Part shown: positions 47,246 through 57,878 of the stretch, in pieces
How positions within the stretch are numbered: position 1 is the stretch's first letter
How the letters are laid out: every line of letters begins with the position of its first letter
Source: Flexilinea sp.
Lineage (GTDB): Bacteria; Chloroflexota; Anaerolineae; Anaerolineales; Anaerolineaceae
Direction: 5' to 3'
DNA length: 64,000 nucleotides
Assembly: GCA_017432685.1 (NCBI GenBank)
Contig: JAFRIR010000042.1
Span: forward strand, 84,122-148,121
Program-made: the position numbers and the translations under genes
The notes under the pieces: model-generated
Database searches by the model: none
Told to the model about the DNA's origin: nothing
Seen by the model: the letters and a program-made list of their open reading frames with translations, nothing else

Positions 47246-48832
47246 ATGACAGACTCCTTTAAAGAAGACATTCTGAAAAAACCGCTTTACTGGGCTGCCA
47301 TTGGGTTTACAGTCTGCCTTTCCTTTTTTTTCGACCTTGCCAACCGAACCCTGAGTGTGGATGACTTATCCCGGCCTTATTACGTCGGGGAAAACAAAGC
47401 AATGATCGCCTCCACCCGCTGGGGGATGCAGGTCTGGAATGATATCTTCACATCTACCGAATTCGTACCTTTTGCAGAAAAATTCATGGGTGTCATCTTT
47501 TTGATTCTTGGTGGATGTATTTTTTCCCGGATCCTTTACACCTATATCAAAAACAGCCCATATAAACTTGCCCTCTGTACTCTTTTCAGCTGTCTGTACA
47601 TTTCTTTTCCGCTGATCAATGAAATATGGAGCTACAACGGCGCAAATATGATCGTAACAGGCAATGCAATGATCGCAGCGGCTGCTGTTTTGCTGCTCTA
47701 TGACCAAAGCAAATTGTTCTCTTTAAGAACTCTCCTTAGTGCCGCGATGATGACGCTGGTAGTTTCAAGTTATGAGTCCGGCGCTTTCCTTTATATTACT
47801 GTCGTGATATCGATTATTTTGCTCGATCACATCATTTTTAATAGGAAAAACTGGATTTACAAGGCAATTATTTATGCGATCCCGCTGATTATTTCTGTTG
47901 TATTAAGATACCTCATCGGATTTACCCTTATCCGTATACTGGATCTGTCATATAGTCCAATGGGTGCAATTGACATCGTATGGCGCGCTGAAAACTTTCA
48001 GGATACACTGGCTGCACTATTGAACAATACACTGCAGTTTTATTTTTTCAGGAGCCTGATATACTTACCGATTTCAGTTTTTGTTTTGGCATTCGCATCC
48101 GGTTCCCTTTGCATACTGGTCATTGCTTTCCGGAAGAAAAGTTTTACGACGCTGCTGCTTTGGCTCCTCTTACTTTTGTCCCTGTTTTTCCAATCATATC
48201 TGCAAGGTGTTGTCATGCCATACAGAACAGCCCAAACGATCCATTACTTCAGCGCCTTTTCGCTGATGATGGTATCTTTTGCCGTATCCTGCGCCAATAA
48301 ACGCCTTTTGACCGTTGCAGTACTTGTCTTTTCAGGCTTTATCTGTTACAGGCAAAGCTTTTTCCTGAATCAAGTATTGGCGCTGAATAATCAGCGTTCT
48401 GACTTTGAAGCAGCGGCTATCAGAGAGGTCGGCTTTCGGCTGAAAACCTTTTATGAAGAGAAACCGATCATGTTTGTAGGATACATTAATTTAGGAGAAA
48501 ATATCAACCGCCAAAAACATCCGGTACAATCAAACATTGGCGGTTATATCTACAGAAAATTGGCGATCCGTTTCAATTGGCGTTATGAAAAAACAATTCT
48601 TTATGAGACAAATGTGAACTCACTTATAAACTGGAATTATGCTGCTTTTGGAAGCCAGAAAATGATGGCCGAAACTTTTTCATATTACGGGTTCGACATA
48701 GAAGTTTTTGATCCTGAAAGCTGGGATGCTCACCTGTGGCAGTATTATGAATCTATAGAGAAGACAGGGCCATTCCAACCTTTGGAGATCCGCGACGTGG
48801 GAGATTTTCTTATTGTTTTTTTTGGCAGCTGA
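47246..48832 (+). CDS. GtrII-type glucosyltransferase, copy 1
   Basis: 528 residues, about ten TM helices. The N-terminal loop DLANRTLSVDDLSRP holds the acidic DD pair expected at the catalytic loop of GtrII-like transferases; ISFPLINEIWSYNG follows. It moves a sugar from a lipid carrier to a surface glycan outside the membrane. It is a clear paralog of the gene at 61813. The 282 bases upstream show a TATAAT at 47110-47117 and no gene. Confidence 0.82.
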   Translation: MTDSFKEDILKKPLYWAAIGFTVCLSFFFDLANRTLSVDDLSRPYYVGENKAMIASTRWGMQVWNDIFTSTEFVPFAEKFMGVIFLILGGCIFSRILYTYIKNSPYKLALCTLFSCLYISFPLINEIWSYNGANMIVTGNAMIAAAAVLLLYDQSKLFSLRTLLSAAMMTLVVSSYESGAFLYITVVISIILLDHIIFNRKNWIYKAIIYAIPLIISVVLRYLIGFTLIRILDLSYSPMGAIDIVWRAENFQDTLAALLNNTLQFYFFRSLIYLPISVFVLAFASGSLCILVIAFRKKSFTTLLLWLLLLLSLFFQSYLQGVVMPYRTAQTIHYFSAFSLMMVSFAVSCANKRLLTVAVLVFSGFICYRQSFFLNQVLALNNQRSDFEAAAIREVGFRLKTFYEEKPIMFVGYINLGENINRQKHPVQSNIGGYIYRKLAIRFNWRYEKTILYETNVNSLINWNYAAFGSQKMMAETFSYYGFDIEVFDPESWDAHLWQYYESIEKTGPFQPLEIRDVGDFLIVFFGS

Positions 48833-48865
48833 TCCGGCGGCAGATAAGGCGTAAAAGGCAGGTTT

Positions 48866-49642
48866 ATGAAAGCAGTGATATTGGCAGGCGGTTTCGGAAC
48901 CAGATTTTCCGAACAGTCTCAATTCAAACCGAAACCGATGATCGAAATCGGTGGAATGCCGATTTTGTGGCACATCATGAAATGTTATTCTCACTTTGGG
49001 ATCAACGATTTTGTGATTTGTGCCGGTTATAAACAATACATGATAAAACAATGGTTCGGCGATTATTTTCTCTACACCTCCGATGTAACCTTTGACTTCC
49101 GTCAGGGGAACAAAATGACGATCCATAACCGGCATTCCGAACCGTGGACCGTCACCGTTGTAGATACTGGGCTCAACACCATGACCGGCGGACGCGTCAA
49201 AAGAATACAGCCCTACGTTGGGAATGAAACATTCCTGCTCACATACGGAGACGGCGTCTGTGATGTCAATATCGAAAAGCTCACCTCCTTCCACAGGTCG
49301 CACGGAAAATTGGCCACCCTTACTTCTGTTATTCTGGAACAGCAGAAAGGCATACTGGATATCGGCGGTGACAATGCAGTCCACGCCTTTCGGGAAAAGA
49401 ATGTGAACGATGGCGCTCCCATCAATGCAGGTTTCATGGTCCTCGAACCGGAGGTGTTTGATTATATCGAAGGAGATCAGACTGTCCTGGAAAAAGAAAC
49501 ACTGGTAAAACTGGCGGATGAAGGACAATTGATGAGTTATTCTCATAAAGGCTTCTGGCAATGTATGGACAACAAACGCGAATATGACCTGCTGGAAAAA
49601 CTGTGGGAAACCGGAAAGGCTCCGTGGAAATTATGGAACTGA
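48866..49642 (+). CDS. rfbF: Glucose-1-phosphate cytidylyltransferase
   Basis: 258 residues, full length. VILAGGFGTRFSEQSQFKPKPMIEIGG is the nucleotide-binding signature; GDGVCDVN and HKGFWQCMDNKREYDLLEKLW are family-specific. Makes CDP-glucose, the first step to CDP-3,6-dideoxyhexoses. Its end overlaps the next gene by 10 bases. Confidence 0.95.
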   Translation: MKAVILAGGFGTRFSEQSQFKPKPMIEIGGMPILWHIMKCYSHFGINDFVICAGYKQYMIKQWFGDYFLYTSDVTFDFRQGNKMTIHNRHSEPWTVTVVDTGLNTMTGGRVKRIQPYVGNETFLLTYGDGVCDVNIEKLTSFHRSHGKLATLTSVILEQQKGILDIGGDNAVHAFREKNVNDGAPINAGFMVLEPEVFDYIEGDQTVLEKETLVKLADEGQLMSYSHKGFWQCMDNKREYDLLEKLWETGKAPWKLWN

Positions 49643-50760
49643 CAGGCTTGGAATTCTGGAAAGGCAAAAAGGTGCTGCTCACCGGTCATACCGGGTTCAA
49701 AGGATCCTGGATGGCCGTGATGCTGGTCAATGCCGGAGCTGATGTGATCGGCTATTCAAGCTGCACCAAACCGGGGCCACGTCTGTTTGACCTTTCCGAC
49801 ATTCAGGCACAGATCCGTCACATAAAGGGAGATGTTCGCGATCTTGACCATCTCACATCTGTGTTTGACGAATACCGTCCGGAAATTGTGATCCATATGG
49901 CAGCACAGCCCATTGTCAGGGAAAGCTACCGTGATCCCGTCGGCACCTATGCCACCAATGTGATGGGCACAGTCCACCTTTTGGAGGCGGTCCGGCAAAC
50001 GCCGTCAGTCCGGTCCGTCCTGAATGTCACCACCGATAAAGTCTATGAAAACAGGGAATGGGCCTGGGGATACCGGGAAAATGACCCGTTGGACGGTTAT
50101 GACCCTTATTCCAATTCAAAATCCTGCTCGGAACTTGTCACACACAGTTATGCGAAAAGCTTTTTTGCAGACCGTGATACAGCTGTATCCACAGCCCGCG
50201 CGGGGAACGTTATCGGAGGAGGGGATTTTGCTCATGACCGCATTATTCCCGACTGTATCCGCGCAGCTTTGAAAGGTGAAGACATCGTCGTCCGCAATCC
50301 TTATTCCACCCGGCCCTATCAGCATGTGCTGGAACCGGTCAGCGCCTATCTGATGATTGCAGCAAAACAGTATGAAAATCCTGAATATGCCGGCTGGTAC
50401 AATGTCGGTCCGGATGACCGGGATTGTTTCCAAAACGGAGCGTTGGTTGATTTATTTATCAAACACTGGGGCGGAAATATAAAATGGATCAACCAATATG
50501 ACGGCGGACCCCATGAAGCGAATTTTCTGAAGCTGGATTGCTCAAAACTGAAAACCACCTTCGGCTGGCAGCCAACCTGGGACCTTGACACTGCGGTCAG
50601 AGCCACAGTAGAATGGACAAAAGCGTGGGCAGCGGGGGAAAACGTCCGGGCAGTCATGAACCGGCAGATCGAAGCGTTTATTTCAAAAAACGTATCTATT
50701 CAGGACAAAGCACACGGAGAATGCTCTGAGCCTGCTCCGAGCGGTACAGGCTTCGCCTGA
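49633..50760 (+). CDS. rfbG: CDP-glucose 4,6-dehydratase
   Basis: 375 residues from ATG 49633. SDR fold: VLLTGHTGFKGSWM, DKVYENREW, YDPYSNSKSCSE (YxxxK), GNVIGGGD and NVGPDDRD. Gives CDP-4-keto-6-deoxyglucose. The last 20 or so residues (CSEPAPSGTGFA) run into a repeat-like sequence (50735-50810) and are not typical. Confidence 0.95.
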   Translation: MELTGLEFWKGKKVLLTGHTGFKGSWMAVMLVNAGADVIGYSSCTKPGPRLFDLSDIQAQIRHIKGDVRDLDHLTSVFDEYRPEIVIHMAAQPIVRESYRDPVGTYATNVMGTVHLLEAVRQTPSVRSVLNVTTDKVYENREWAWGYRENDPLDGYDPYSNSKSCSELVTHSYAKSFFADRDTAVSTARAGNVIGGGDFAHDRIIPDCIRAALKGEDIVVRNPYSTRPYQHVLEPVSAYLMIAAKQYENPEYAGWYNVGPDDRDCFQNGALVDLFIKHWGGNIKWINQYDGGPHEANFLKLDCSKLKTTFGWQPTWDLDTAVRATVEWTKAWAAGENVRAVMNRQIEAFISKNVSIQDKAHGECSEPAPSGTGFA

Positions 50761-50876
50761 TCTATATGCGGAGCAGGAGCTTCGCTGCCTTGTAACCGGC
50801 ACAGCAGCGCTGTATTCTGTGATGCGTCTCCCGGTTTTAAAATTCACGAAAAAACGAAATCTTATTGGAGAAACAG

Positions 50877-52220
50877 ATGGGCAATTGGAAAAACGAAACG
50901 GAAGCAAGAGATCAAATCAAAGCGCTGGTCGCCGAATACTACCATGATTTCAAAGAGAAAAAGGGACCTTATAAAGAAGGTGACCGGATCAACTACGCGG
51001 CCCGGGTCTTTGATGAAAAGGAGATGCAGTCGCTGACCGATGCTATGCTGGATTTCTGGCTCACGACCGGACGGTTCGCTGATCAGTTTGAAAAAGAGTT
51101 TGCCGCTTGGATCGGGGTAAAATATGCGCATTTAGTCAATTCCGGATCCAGCGCCAATTTGCTCGCTTTCATGGCTCTCACCGCACCGGAATTAGGGGAA
51201 CGACAGATACTCCCGGGAGATGAAGTCATCACCGTCGCCTGCGGGTTTCCGACAACGGTGACACCGATCCTGAATTACGGAGCGGTACCGGTGTTCGTCG
51301 ATGTCACCGTCCCTCAGTATAACATTGACGTTACAAAACTGGAAGCAGCTTTAAGTGACAAGACCAAAGCCGTCATGATTGCGCACACGCTCGGCAATCC
51401 CTTTGACCTGAAAGCCGTGAAAGATTTTTGCGATGCACATAAACTCTGGCTGGTTGAGGATAACTGTGATGCTCTCGGAAGCAAATATACCATTGACGGT
51501 ATAACAAAGTATACCGGGACCTGGGGCGATATCGGTACATCTTCCTTTTATCCGCCGCATCACATGACCATGGGAGAGGGAGGCTGTGTATACACTGATA
51601 ACCCGCTGCTTCACCGGCTCATCCTCTCTTTCCGCGACTGGGGGCGTGACTGCGTCTGTCCCTCCGGACACGATAATTTCTGCGGACATCGATTTGACGG
51701 CCGGCACGGTCAGCTTCCCCGTGGCTACGATCACAAATATGTTTATTCTCATTTTGGCTACAACCTGAAAGCAACCGACATGCAGGCGGCAATCGGCTGT
51801 GAACAGCTCAAAAAGTTTCCTTCCTTTATTGAACGGAGACGTCACAACTGGGCCCGTTTGCATCAGGCTTTGGAACCGGCTGCGGATCAGCTGATCCTGC
51901 CGGAAGCTGCAGAGAACAGTGAACCGTCCTGGTTCGGCTTCCTGATTTCCGTGAAACCCGAAAGCGGTTTGAAACGAAACGACATCACCCGTTTTATCGA
52001 GGATCACAATATCCAGACACGGCTGCTCTTTTCCGGAAATCTGCTCAGGCATCCATGCTTCGATCAGATCCGTGGAACTGATGCCTATCGCGTCGCCGGT
52101 GACCTCACCGTCACCGATTTTGTGATGAACAACAGCTTCTGGGTCGGCGTCTACCCCGGCATGACCAACGAGATGATCGATTATATGGCGAAAATTATTA
52201 ATGAGGCTATATGTAATTGA
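50877..52220 (+). CDS. rfbH: CDP-4-keto-6-deoxyglucose 3-dehydrase
   Basis: 447 residues from ATG 50877 (GGAGAAACAG). PMP-dependent fold in which His (YPPHHMTMGEGG, H228/H229) replaces the usual PLP lysine; the [2Fe-2S] cysteines appear as C259-x-C261-x7-C269 with C197 as probable fourth. Removes the 3-hydroxyl. It needs an electron-donating reductase (RfbI/E3), which is not in the window. Confidence 0.95.
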   Translation: MGNWKNETEARDQIKALVAEYYHDFKEKKGPYKEGDRINYAARVFDEKEMQSLTDAMLDFWLTTGRFADQFEKEFAAWIGVKYAHLVNSGSSANLLAFMALTAPELGERQILPGDEVITVACGFPTTVTPILNYGAVPVFVDVTVPQYNIDVTKLEAALSDKTKAVMIAHTLGNPFDLKAVKDFCDAHKLWLVEDNCDALGSKYTIDGITKYTGTWGDIGTSSFYPPHHMTMGEGGCVYTDNPLLHRLILSFRDWGRDCVCPSGHDNFCGHRFDGRHGQLPRGYDHKYVYSHFGYNLKATDMQAAIGCEQLKKFPSFIERRRHNWARLHQALEPAADQLILPEAAENSEPSWFGFLISVKPESGLKRNDITRFIEDHNIQTRLLFSGNLLRHPCFDQIRGTDAYRVAGDLTVTDFVMNNSFWVGVYPGMTNEMIDYMAKIINEAICN

Positions 52221-52467
52221 TTATTAGTTTTTTCAGAGAGTTTTATAAAAAAAATATCTTAAATACACAAAAATAAGAGATGGAGTTTATATAAAACACG
52301 TATAAATGTGATACTATTGAAGTCAAGGAAATCAAGAAAGGTTGGAAGAAATTTTGACATGATCAAACCCTTTTCCTTTGCTATCAATGATTTCAGTTTT
52401 TTGACTTTGTACATAAATAAAACAAGTTCAGATCTTAGCCCATGTGAAGTTTTTGTTTGGAAGATTT

Positions 52468-53703
52468 ATGAGTAATTATTTCAAAAAATATAAATATGTA
52501 TATGGCTTCGTTATTCCTATGTTGATAACGGAGGTCATTTGGTTGGTCGATATTTTTTCAAAAGGCATGAACAGTCAACAAATCGACTTATTTTTTCTCA
52601 GATTTAATGATTATTTTGCTGATTTCTTTAACGTAGTTGGCTATTCGGGAAAGTTGGATCCATATCACAATACAGTGTATACAGGTTTGGGTGAAAAAGC
52701 GTACCCCCCCCTTACTTATGTTCTATTATATTTGTTTTCTCGTCTAATAGATATTGATGCCTATTATGAAAATGGATTTTTTTTAACAATGATAAATGAA
52801 AAATTGCTTTTCATTATGTTTCTTTTTATAACAATCGGAATTTTGTTATTACTATTTGAAATCATCAGAAACAATCTAAAATTTTCTCGTTTCACAAATA
52901 TCACAATTGCGTTTTTATTGCTTTATTCAAGACCTATTCTTTTCTCATTCGAGAGAGGTAATACTATCATTGCAGCTATGATGTTTGTTTTGATTTATCT
53001 AATGAATTATGATAATGAAAACAAATTTTGTCGAGAAATAGCATTTTTATCTCTTGCGTTAGCTGCCGCACTTAAAATAACACCCGTTGCATTAGGTGTC
53101 TTGTTATTATTTGAAAAAAGGTGGAAAGACGCAATAAGAACAATATTCTATGGCTTAGCTGCTTTCTTTATACCGTTTTTCTTTCTCAATGGTGGGAAAC
53201 GAGCAAACATAACGCAAATGATTACGAATATTCAGTTGAATTTAGAACTCTATCCAAGCAATCAAGGGATCACATTTGAGGCCTGTCTTCGCAATCTTGA
53301 CATAATAATCAATAATGAAATTATTCTTTCATGGATAAAAATGATCGTATTCGGAGTTCTACTATACGGTGTAATATTTTCTTCAAAAAAATGGTTACGT
53401 GTTATGTTGATTAGCTTGATTCTTGTAATGGCACCTTCTCACTCGGGAGATTATTGTATGCTCTATATGATTCCCTCTTACATACTATTTCTTAACGATA
53501 TGGATCACAAATCGTCAGATTGGCTAATCCTGATTGGGATTATCCTAACACTGCAACCAATTCAAACCATTATCACAACACAGCTAATAAGCCTTGGATT
53601 ATTATTGATATGTTTAATTTTGTTTATTTATAATATGGTGATATTTTTTTCACGCCAAATAAAAAAACATCAAATTGCATCACCTTATAAATCATTGTTT
53701 TGA
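52468..53703 (+). CDS. GT87-like (DUF2029) membrane glycosyltransferase
   Basis: 411 residues from ATG 52468 (GGAAG upstream). Ten or more TM helices; YPPLTYVLLYLFSRL and FSFERGNTIIAAMMFVLIYL fit the GT87 family of polyprenyl-phosphate sugar transferases. Markedly AT-richer than the rfb genes, suggesting separate origin. The 247 bases upstream are AT-rich with no gene. Confidence 0.7.
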   Translation: MSNYFKKYKYVYGFVIPMLITEVIWLVDIFSKGMNSQQIDLFFLRFNDYFADFFNVVGYSGKLDPYHNTVYTGLGEKAYPPLTYVLLYLFSRLIDIDAYYENGFFLTMINEKLLFIMFLFITIGILLLLFEIIRNNLKFSRFTNITIAFLLLYSRPILFSFERGNTIIAAMMFVLIYLMNYDNENKFCREIAFLSLALAAALKITPVALGVLLLFEKRWKDAIRTIFYGLAAFFIPFFFLNGGKRANITQMITNIQLNLELYPSNQGITFEACLRNLDIIINNEIILSWIKMIVFGVLLYGVIFSSKKWLRVMLISLILVMAPSHSGDYCMLYMIPSYILFLNDMDHKSSDWLILIGIILTLQPIQTIITTQLISLGLLLICLILFIYNMVIFFSRQIKKHQIASPYKSLF

Positions 53704-53782
53704 AAATGACGGCTAAAATAATTGATTACATAGAGAAGATCACTTTCGAAACAATATCAATCTGAATTTAAAATGGAATCAT

Positions 53783-55411
53783 ATGAAGAAAATAAATTTA
53801 TTGGATTGCACACTCAGAGACGGAGGCTATCTTAACGACTGGAAATTCGGGTATTCAAATTTGGTTTCTATTTTCGAAAGACTTGTTGACGCCAATGTAG
53901 ATATCATTGAAGTAGGTTTTCTGGATGATCGCAGACCTTTTGATATTGATCGATCAATTTTCCCAAACACAAAATCTGCAGATCAGATATACGGATTGCT
54001 GAATAAAAAAAAGGCTATGGTTGTAGGAATGATCGATTACGGAACCTGTTCCATCGATAATCTTGCACCTTGCAGCGAATCATATCTCGATGGAATTCGC
54101 GTGATTTTCAAAAAAGGGAAAATGCATCCTGCTATGGAATTTTGTCGTCAGGTTAAAGCATTGGGATATAAGGTCTTTTCGCAGTTGGTTTCAGTTACCA
54201 GTTATACAGATGAAGATTTGATGGAACTAATTGAACTTGTGAATGATGTTAAACCATATGCTGTTTCCATGGTAGACACTTATGGATTAATGGATAGCGA
54301 CAGCCTGCTTCATCTTTATAAAATTCTGGATGATAATGTGAATTCGGAGACGACAATTGGATTTCATGCACATAATAATTTTCAACTCGGTTATGCAAAT
54401 GTATTGGCTTTCCTGAAATATGAAGGAAAGCATGATGTGGTCGTCGACGGAACTTTGTATGGGATGGGAAAGAGTGCGGGAAATGATCCGATAGAACTTG
54501 TCGCTATGACATTGAATAATAAAATCAATGGTAACTATAACATTGATTCTATGCTGGAAGCCATTAATGAATCGATTACGGGAATTTATAGGGTAACACC
54601 ATGGGGATACAAGATATTTTACTATCTGTGTGCGAAAAATCGTTGTCATCCTAATTATCTGAGCGACTATGAGAAGGAAGAAAACCTTTCTGTTACCATG
54701 GTAGATCAACTATTGGAAACGATTGAACCGGAAGAAAAGAAGCTTCTTTACGATAAGTCTGTTGGGAAAGATTATTACGACAGATTTATTCATACCCATT
54801 GTAATGACGGTGTAGCTATAAATGATTTTCTGGATTTTATCGGTACACGCAAGATTCTTTTGGTTGGTCCCGGGAAAAACATCCATCTACAGGCGGACAA
54901 GGTAAAGAAGTTTGTAAATTCAGAAAATACTGTCATCATTTCAATTAACTACCTTCCCACTGATATAATGGCGGATTGTGTTTTTATTACCAACCCAAAG
55001 CGCTATCATGATATGACTTTATCACTACGAGAAGATCGAAACAAAAATGTGAAGAAACTGGCAACAACAAATGTAACCTGTCGGAATGGTTCTTTTGATT
55101 TTGTCATCAACAGAGCACCCCTTCTTGAAAAGGATGAAAATATTATTGATAATTCCTTTCTGATGTTAATTAAATTTCTGAACACTATAGGAATAAAAGA
55201 AGTATTTTGTGCCGGATTTGACGGTTATTCTGACCGTGAAAATAATTATAACAACCCGGAAATGGAATATGATTTTGTTAAAAAAGCAGCTGTGAGTTTA
55301 AATAATCATATGAAAAAATCTATTGCCTCTTATCGAAAGAGTATGAATATAACTTTCATAACTTATTCTGCGTATGATGTTGAGGAGGATATAACTGGTG
55401 CTGCAATATAA
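53783..55411 (+). CDS. DRE-TIM aldolase-domain protein with C-terminal extension
   Basis: 542 residues. Residues 1-270 are an HMGL-like barrel: LLDCTLRDGGYLNDW (metal and catalytic Arg-Asp), EVGFLD, FHAHNNFQLGYAN (metal HxH) and GMGKSAGNDPIE. This is nearest to 4-hydroxy-2-oxovalerate aldolases. The last 200 residues form a second domain (ILLVGPGKNI, VFCAGFDGYSDREN) resembling a Rossmann or DUF115-type module. It likely makes or breaks a C-C bond with a keto acid in sugar synthesis, together with the next gene. Confidence 0.75.
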   Translation: MKKINLLDCTLRDGGYLNDWKFGYSNLVSIFERLVDANVDIIEVGFLDDRRPFDIDRSIFPNTKSADQIYGLLNKKKAMVVGMIDYGTCSIDNLAPCSESYLDGIRVIFKKGKMHPAMEFCRQVKALGYKVFSQLVSVTSYTDEDLMELIELVNDVKPYAVSMVDTYGLMDSDSLLHLYKILDDNVNSETTIGFHAHNNFQLGYANVLAFLKYEGKHDVVVDGTLYGMGKSAGNDPIELVAMTLNNKINGNYNIDSMLEAINESITGIYRVTPWGYKIFYYLCAKNRCHPNYLSDYEKEENLSVTMVDQLLETIEPEEKKLLYDKSVGKDYYDRFIHTHCNDGVAINDFLDFIGTRKILLVGPGKNIHLQADKVKKFVNSENTVIISINYLPTDIMADCVFITNPKRYHDMTLSLREDRNKNVKKLATTNVTCRNGSFDFVINRAPLLEKDENIIDNSFLMLIKFLNTIGIKEVFCAGFDGYSDRENNYNNPEMEYDFVKKAAVSLNNHMKKSIASYRKSMNITFITYSAYDVEEDITGAAI

Positions 55412-55420
55412 GGAATAATA

Positions 55421-57223
55421 ATGAAAATAAAACTTGCAAAATATATTTCACAATTTCTCTTAAATCATGGCATAACTGATTGTTTCATGGTAACTGGAGG
55501 GGGAGCTATGCATCTTGATGATGCTATTGGTCATCAGGAAGGTATTCATTGCACTTTCAATCATCACGAGCAGGCTTGCGCTATTGCTGCAGAAGGATAC
55601 ACAAGAATATCCGGTAAACTTGCAGCTGTTTGTGTCACCAGTGGTCCAGGGGGAACAAACGCAATTACTGGTGTAATGGGTGGATGGTTGGATTCAATTC
55701 CTATGTTTATCATCTCTGGACAAGCTAAAAGGGAAACGACAATTTGGGCTTGTCCGGAATTAAATCTCAGACAACTTGGAGATCAGGAATTCAATATTAT
55801 TGAATCTGTTCGAAATATGACAAAATATGCGGTAATGGTTACAAATCCGCAAGAAATAGCATATCACCTTGAAAAGGCTTTATATTTATCCACCAAAGAC
55901 AGAGGAGGTCCAGTCTGGTTGGATATTCCTTTAGATATTCAGGGCGCTGAAATTGATACTGATGATTTACTCCATTTTGAAAGGAATATCGAGGCTGCCT
56001 GGATCAAGCCTCCCTTGAGTCAATCAGTTATTGACATTATTTTACAAAAAATATCAGAAGCTAAATCACCATTAGTTCTTGCAGGAACAGGAATAGATCA
56101 TGCTCATGCGCAAAAAAAACTATTGGCTTTTCTTGAAAAATATCAGATTCCGGTGGTTACAGCCTGGAATGCAAATGATACAGTTGCATATGATAATCCA
56201 TTTTATGTTGGTATGCCAGGTACAGTAGGAATACGTTCCGGTAATTTTGCAATTCAGAATTGTGATCTATTGATAAGTCTTGGTTGCAGATTGAACATTC
56301 GTATGATTGGCTATAATCATTACGATTTTGCAAAAAATGCATTTAAAATTATAATTGATATAGATTCCAGAGAATTGCATAAACCTACGATTAATGCTGA
56401 TTTACCAATCAATGTTGACGTAAATCATTTTCTTGATACAATGTTAAACCAAAATTATTCTCCTATTATGAGACATAAAAATTGGCGGTTATGGTGCAAA
56501 GATTTGCTTCATCGTTTTCCAGCTGTACAAAATAAATTTCATAATGACTTCACAAAACCAATAAATCCTTATGTGTTTATCGATAAATTATTCGAAAATC
56601 TCGATAACACCGATCGAATTATATGTGGAAATGGTGCTGCCTGTGTTATTACATTCCAGGCAGCGAAGATAAAGCAAGGACAGAGGATGTTTACAAATTC
56701 CGGTTGTGCGGCTATGGGATATGGCTTACCGGCAGCAGTTGGTGTCGCGGTTTCAGATAACAGCCATAGAACGATTTGTATTGATGGCGATGGAAGTGTG
56801 ATGATGAATATTCAGGAACTCGCAACTGTTGCATATAACAACTTAAATTTGAAACTTTTTATTCTGAATAACAACGGATATTTGTCTATTCGGCAGACAC
56901 AAAGGAATCTCTTTCAACCTCCATTTATCGGAATTGATTCAAATAGTGGTATAAGTTTTCCTGATTTCAGGAAATTATCAGATGCCTTTGGAATCAGATA
57001 TTATCATATTGAATTAGAAAAGAATGTTGATGAAGTAATTAAAGAAGCTATAAATTATAATGCCCCTTGTATCATTGAAGTTGTAGTTGATCCGGATCAA
57101 AATTTTGAGCCAAAATCATCTTCCAAAGTGCTTCCAGATGGCAGAATTGTTTCACCTTCGCTTGATGATATGGGACCTTTTTTAGAGAGAGAAGTATTTG
57201 AGAAAATAAGGTACATCGAATGA
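55421..57223 (+). CDS. Thiamine-diphosphate enzyme (acetolactate synthase-like)
   Basis: 600 residues with the three TPP domains: NHHEQACAIAAEGYTRISG (Glu), a central Rossmann domain (IRSGNFAIQNCDLLISLGCRL), and GDGSVMMNIQEL...NNNGYLSIRQTQ (metal-TPP site GDG-N). In sugar clusters such enzymes (YerE) add a two-carbon unit from pyruvate to a 4-keto sugar. Here it sits with rfbFGH and an aldolase. The substrate is inferred. Confidence 0.85.
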   Translation: MKIKLAKYISQFLLNHGITDCFMVTGGGAMHLDDAIGHQEGIHCTFNHHEQACAIAAEGYTRISGKLAAVCVTSGPGGTNAITGVMGGWLDSIPMFIISGQAKRETTIWACPELNLRQLGDQEFNIIESVRNMTKYAVMVTNPQEIAYHLEKALYLSTKDRGGPVWLDIPLDIQGAEIDTDDLLHFERNIEAAWIKPPLSQSVIDIILQKISEAKSPLVLAGTGIDHAHAQKKLLAFLEKYQIPVVTAWNANDTVAYDNPFYVGMPGTVGIRSGNFAIQNCDLLISLGCRLNIRMIGYNHYDFAKNAFKIIIDIDSRELHKPTINADLPINVDVNHFLDTMLNQNYSPIMRHKNWRLWCKDLLHRFPAVQNKFHNDFTKPINPYVFIDKLFENLDNTDRIICGNGAACVITFQAAKIKQGQRMFTNSGCAAMGYGLPAAVGVAVSDNSHRTICIDGDGSVMMNIQELATVAYNNLNLKLFILNNNGYLSIRQTQRNLFQPPFIGIDSNSGISFPDFRKLSDAFGIRYYHIELEKNVDEVIKEAINYNAPCIIEVVVDPDQNFEPKSSSKVLPDGRIVSPSLDDMGPFLEREVFEKIRYIE

Positions 57224-57864
57224 TACGGAATGCTATATTTGATCTTGACGGTACTCTGCTGGATACCAGAGAAGGTATTATAGAAAGTGTTAAATTTGCC
57301 ATATCTGAATTGGAATATGATAAACTTTCATACAAAGAACTTTTGACCTTTGTTGGGCCACCAATACAACAATCATTCATAAATCATTATGGATGTAGCA
57401 AAGAAACGGCTCAAAAAGCTGCTGATATTTTCAGAGAATATTACAAAACAACTGCTCTATTAAAGGCTAAACCATATGACGGGATTTATGTTTTATGTGA
57501 ATTATTGAAAAAACATAACATCCGTATGGCTGTAGCTACTTATAAACGGGAAGATTATGCATTGCAATTGCTGAATCATTTCCGTTTTAATGAGTTCTGC
57601 AATCCAATGTGTGGTGGAGATAATACAAATCAATTAAAAAAAGAAGATATTGTTAGACGCTGTCAGAAGGAAATGATGGCTTCTCCGGATGAATGTGTAT
57701 TAATCGGAGATACATTAAATGACGCTTTAGGCGCAATGAGAGCTGAAACCCCGTTTATTGCAGTTACATATGGGTTTGGATTTCAAAATCCAGATGAAAT
57801 TAGCGCTTATCCAAATATTGGAATAGCAAGGAATCCAATTGAAATAGCGAATTTCATTCTGTGA
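57220..57864 (+). CDS. HAD-superfamily phosphatase
   Basis: 214 residues. DLDGTLLDTREG (motif I), VATYKRE (II), KKEDIV and IGDTLNDALGA (III/IV). Phosphoglycolate-phosphatase-like with helical cap. Overlaps the TPP gene by 4 bases, so it probably dephosphorylates an intermediate of the same pathway. Confidence 0.88.
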   Translation: MIRNAIFDLDGTLLDTREGIIESVKFAISELEYDKLSYKELLTFVGPPIQQSFINHYGCSKETAQKAADIFREYYKTTALLKAKPYDGIYVLCELLKKHNIRMAVATYKREDYALQLLNHFRFNEFCNPMCGGDNTNQLKKEDIVRRCQKEMMASPDECVLIGDTLNDALGAMRAETPFIAVTYGFGFQNPDEISAYPNIGIARNPIEIANFIL

Positions 57865-57878
57865 AGTGAGGATAATCA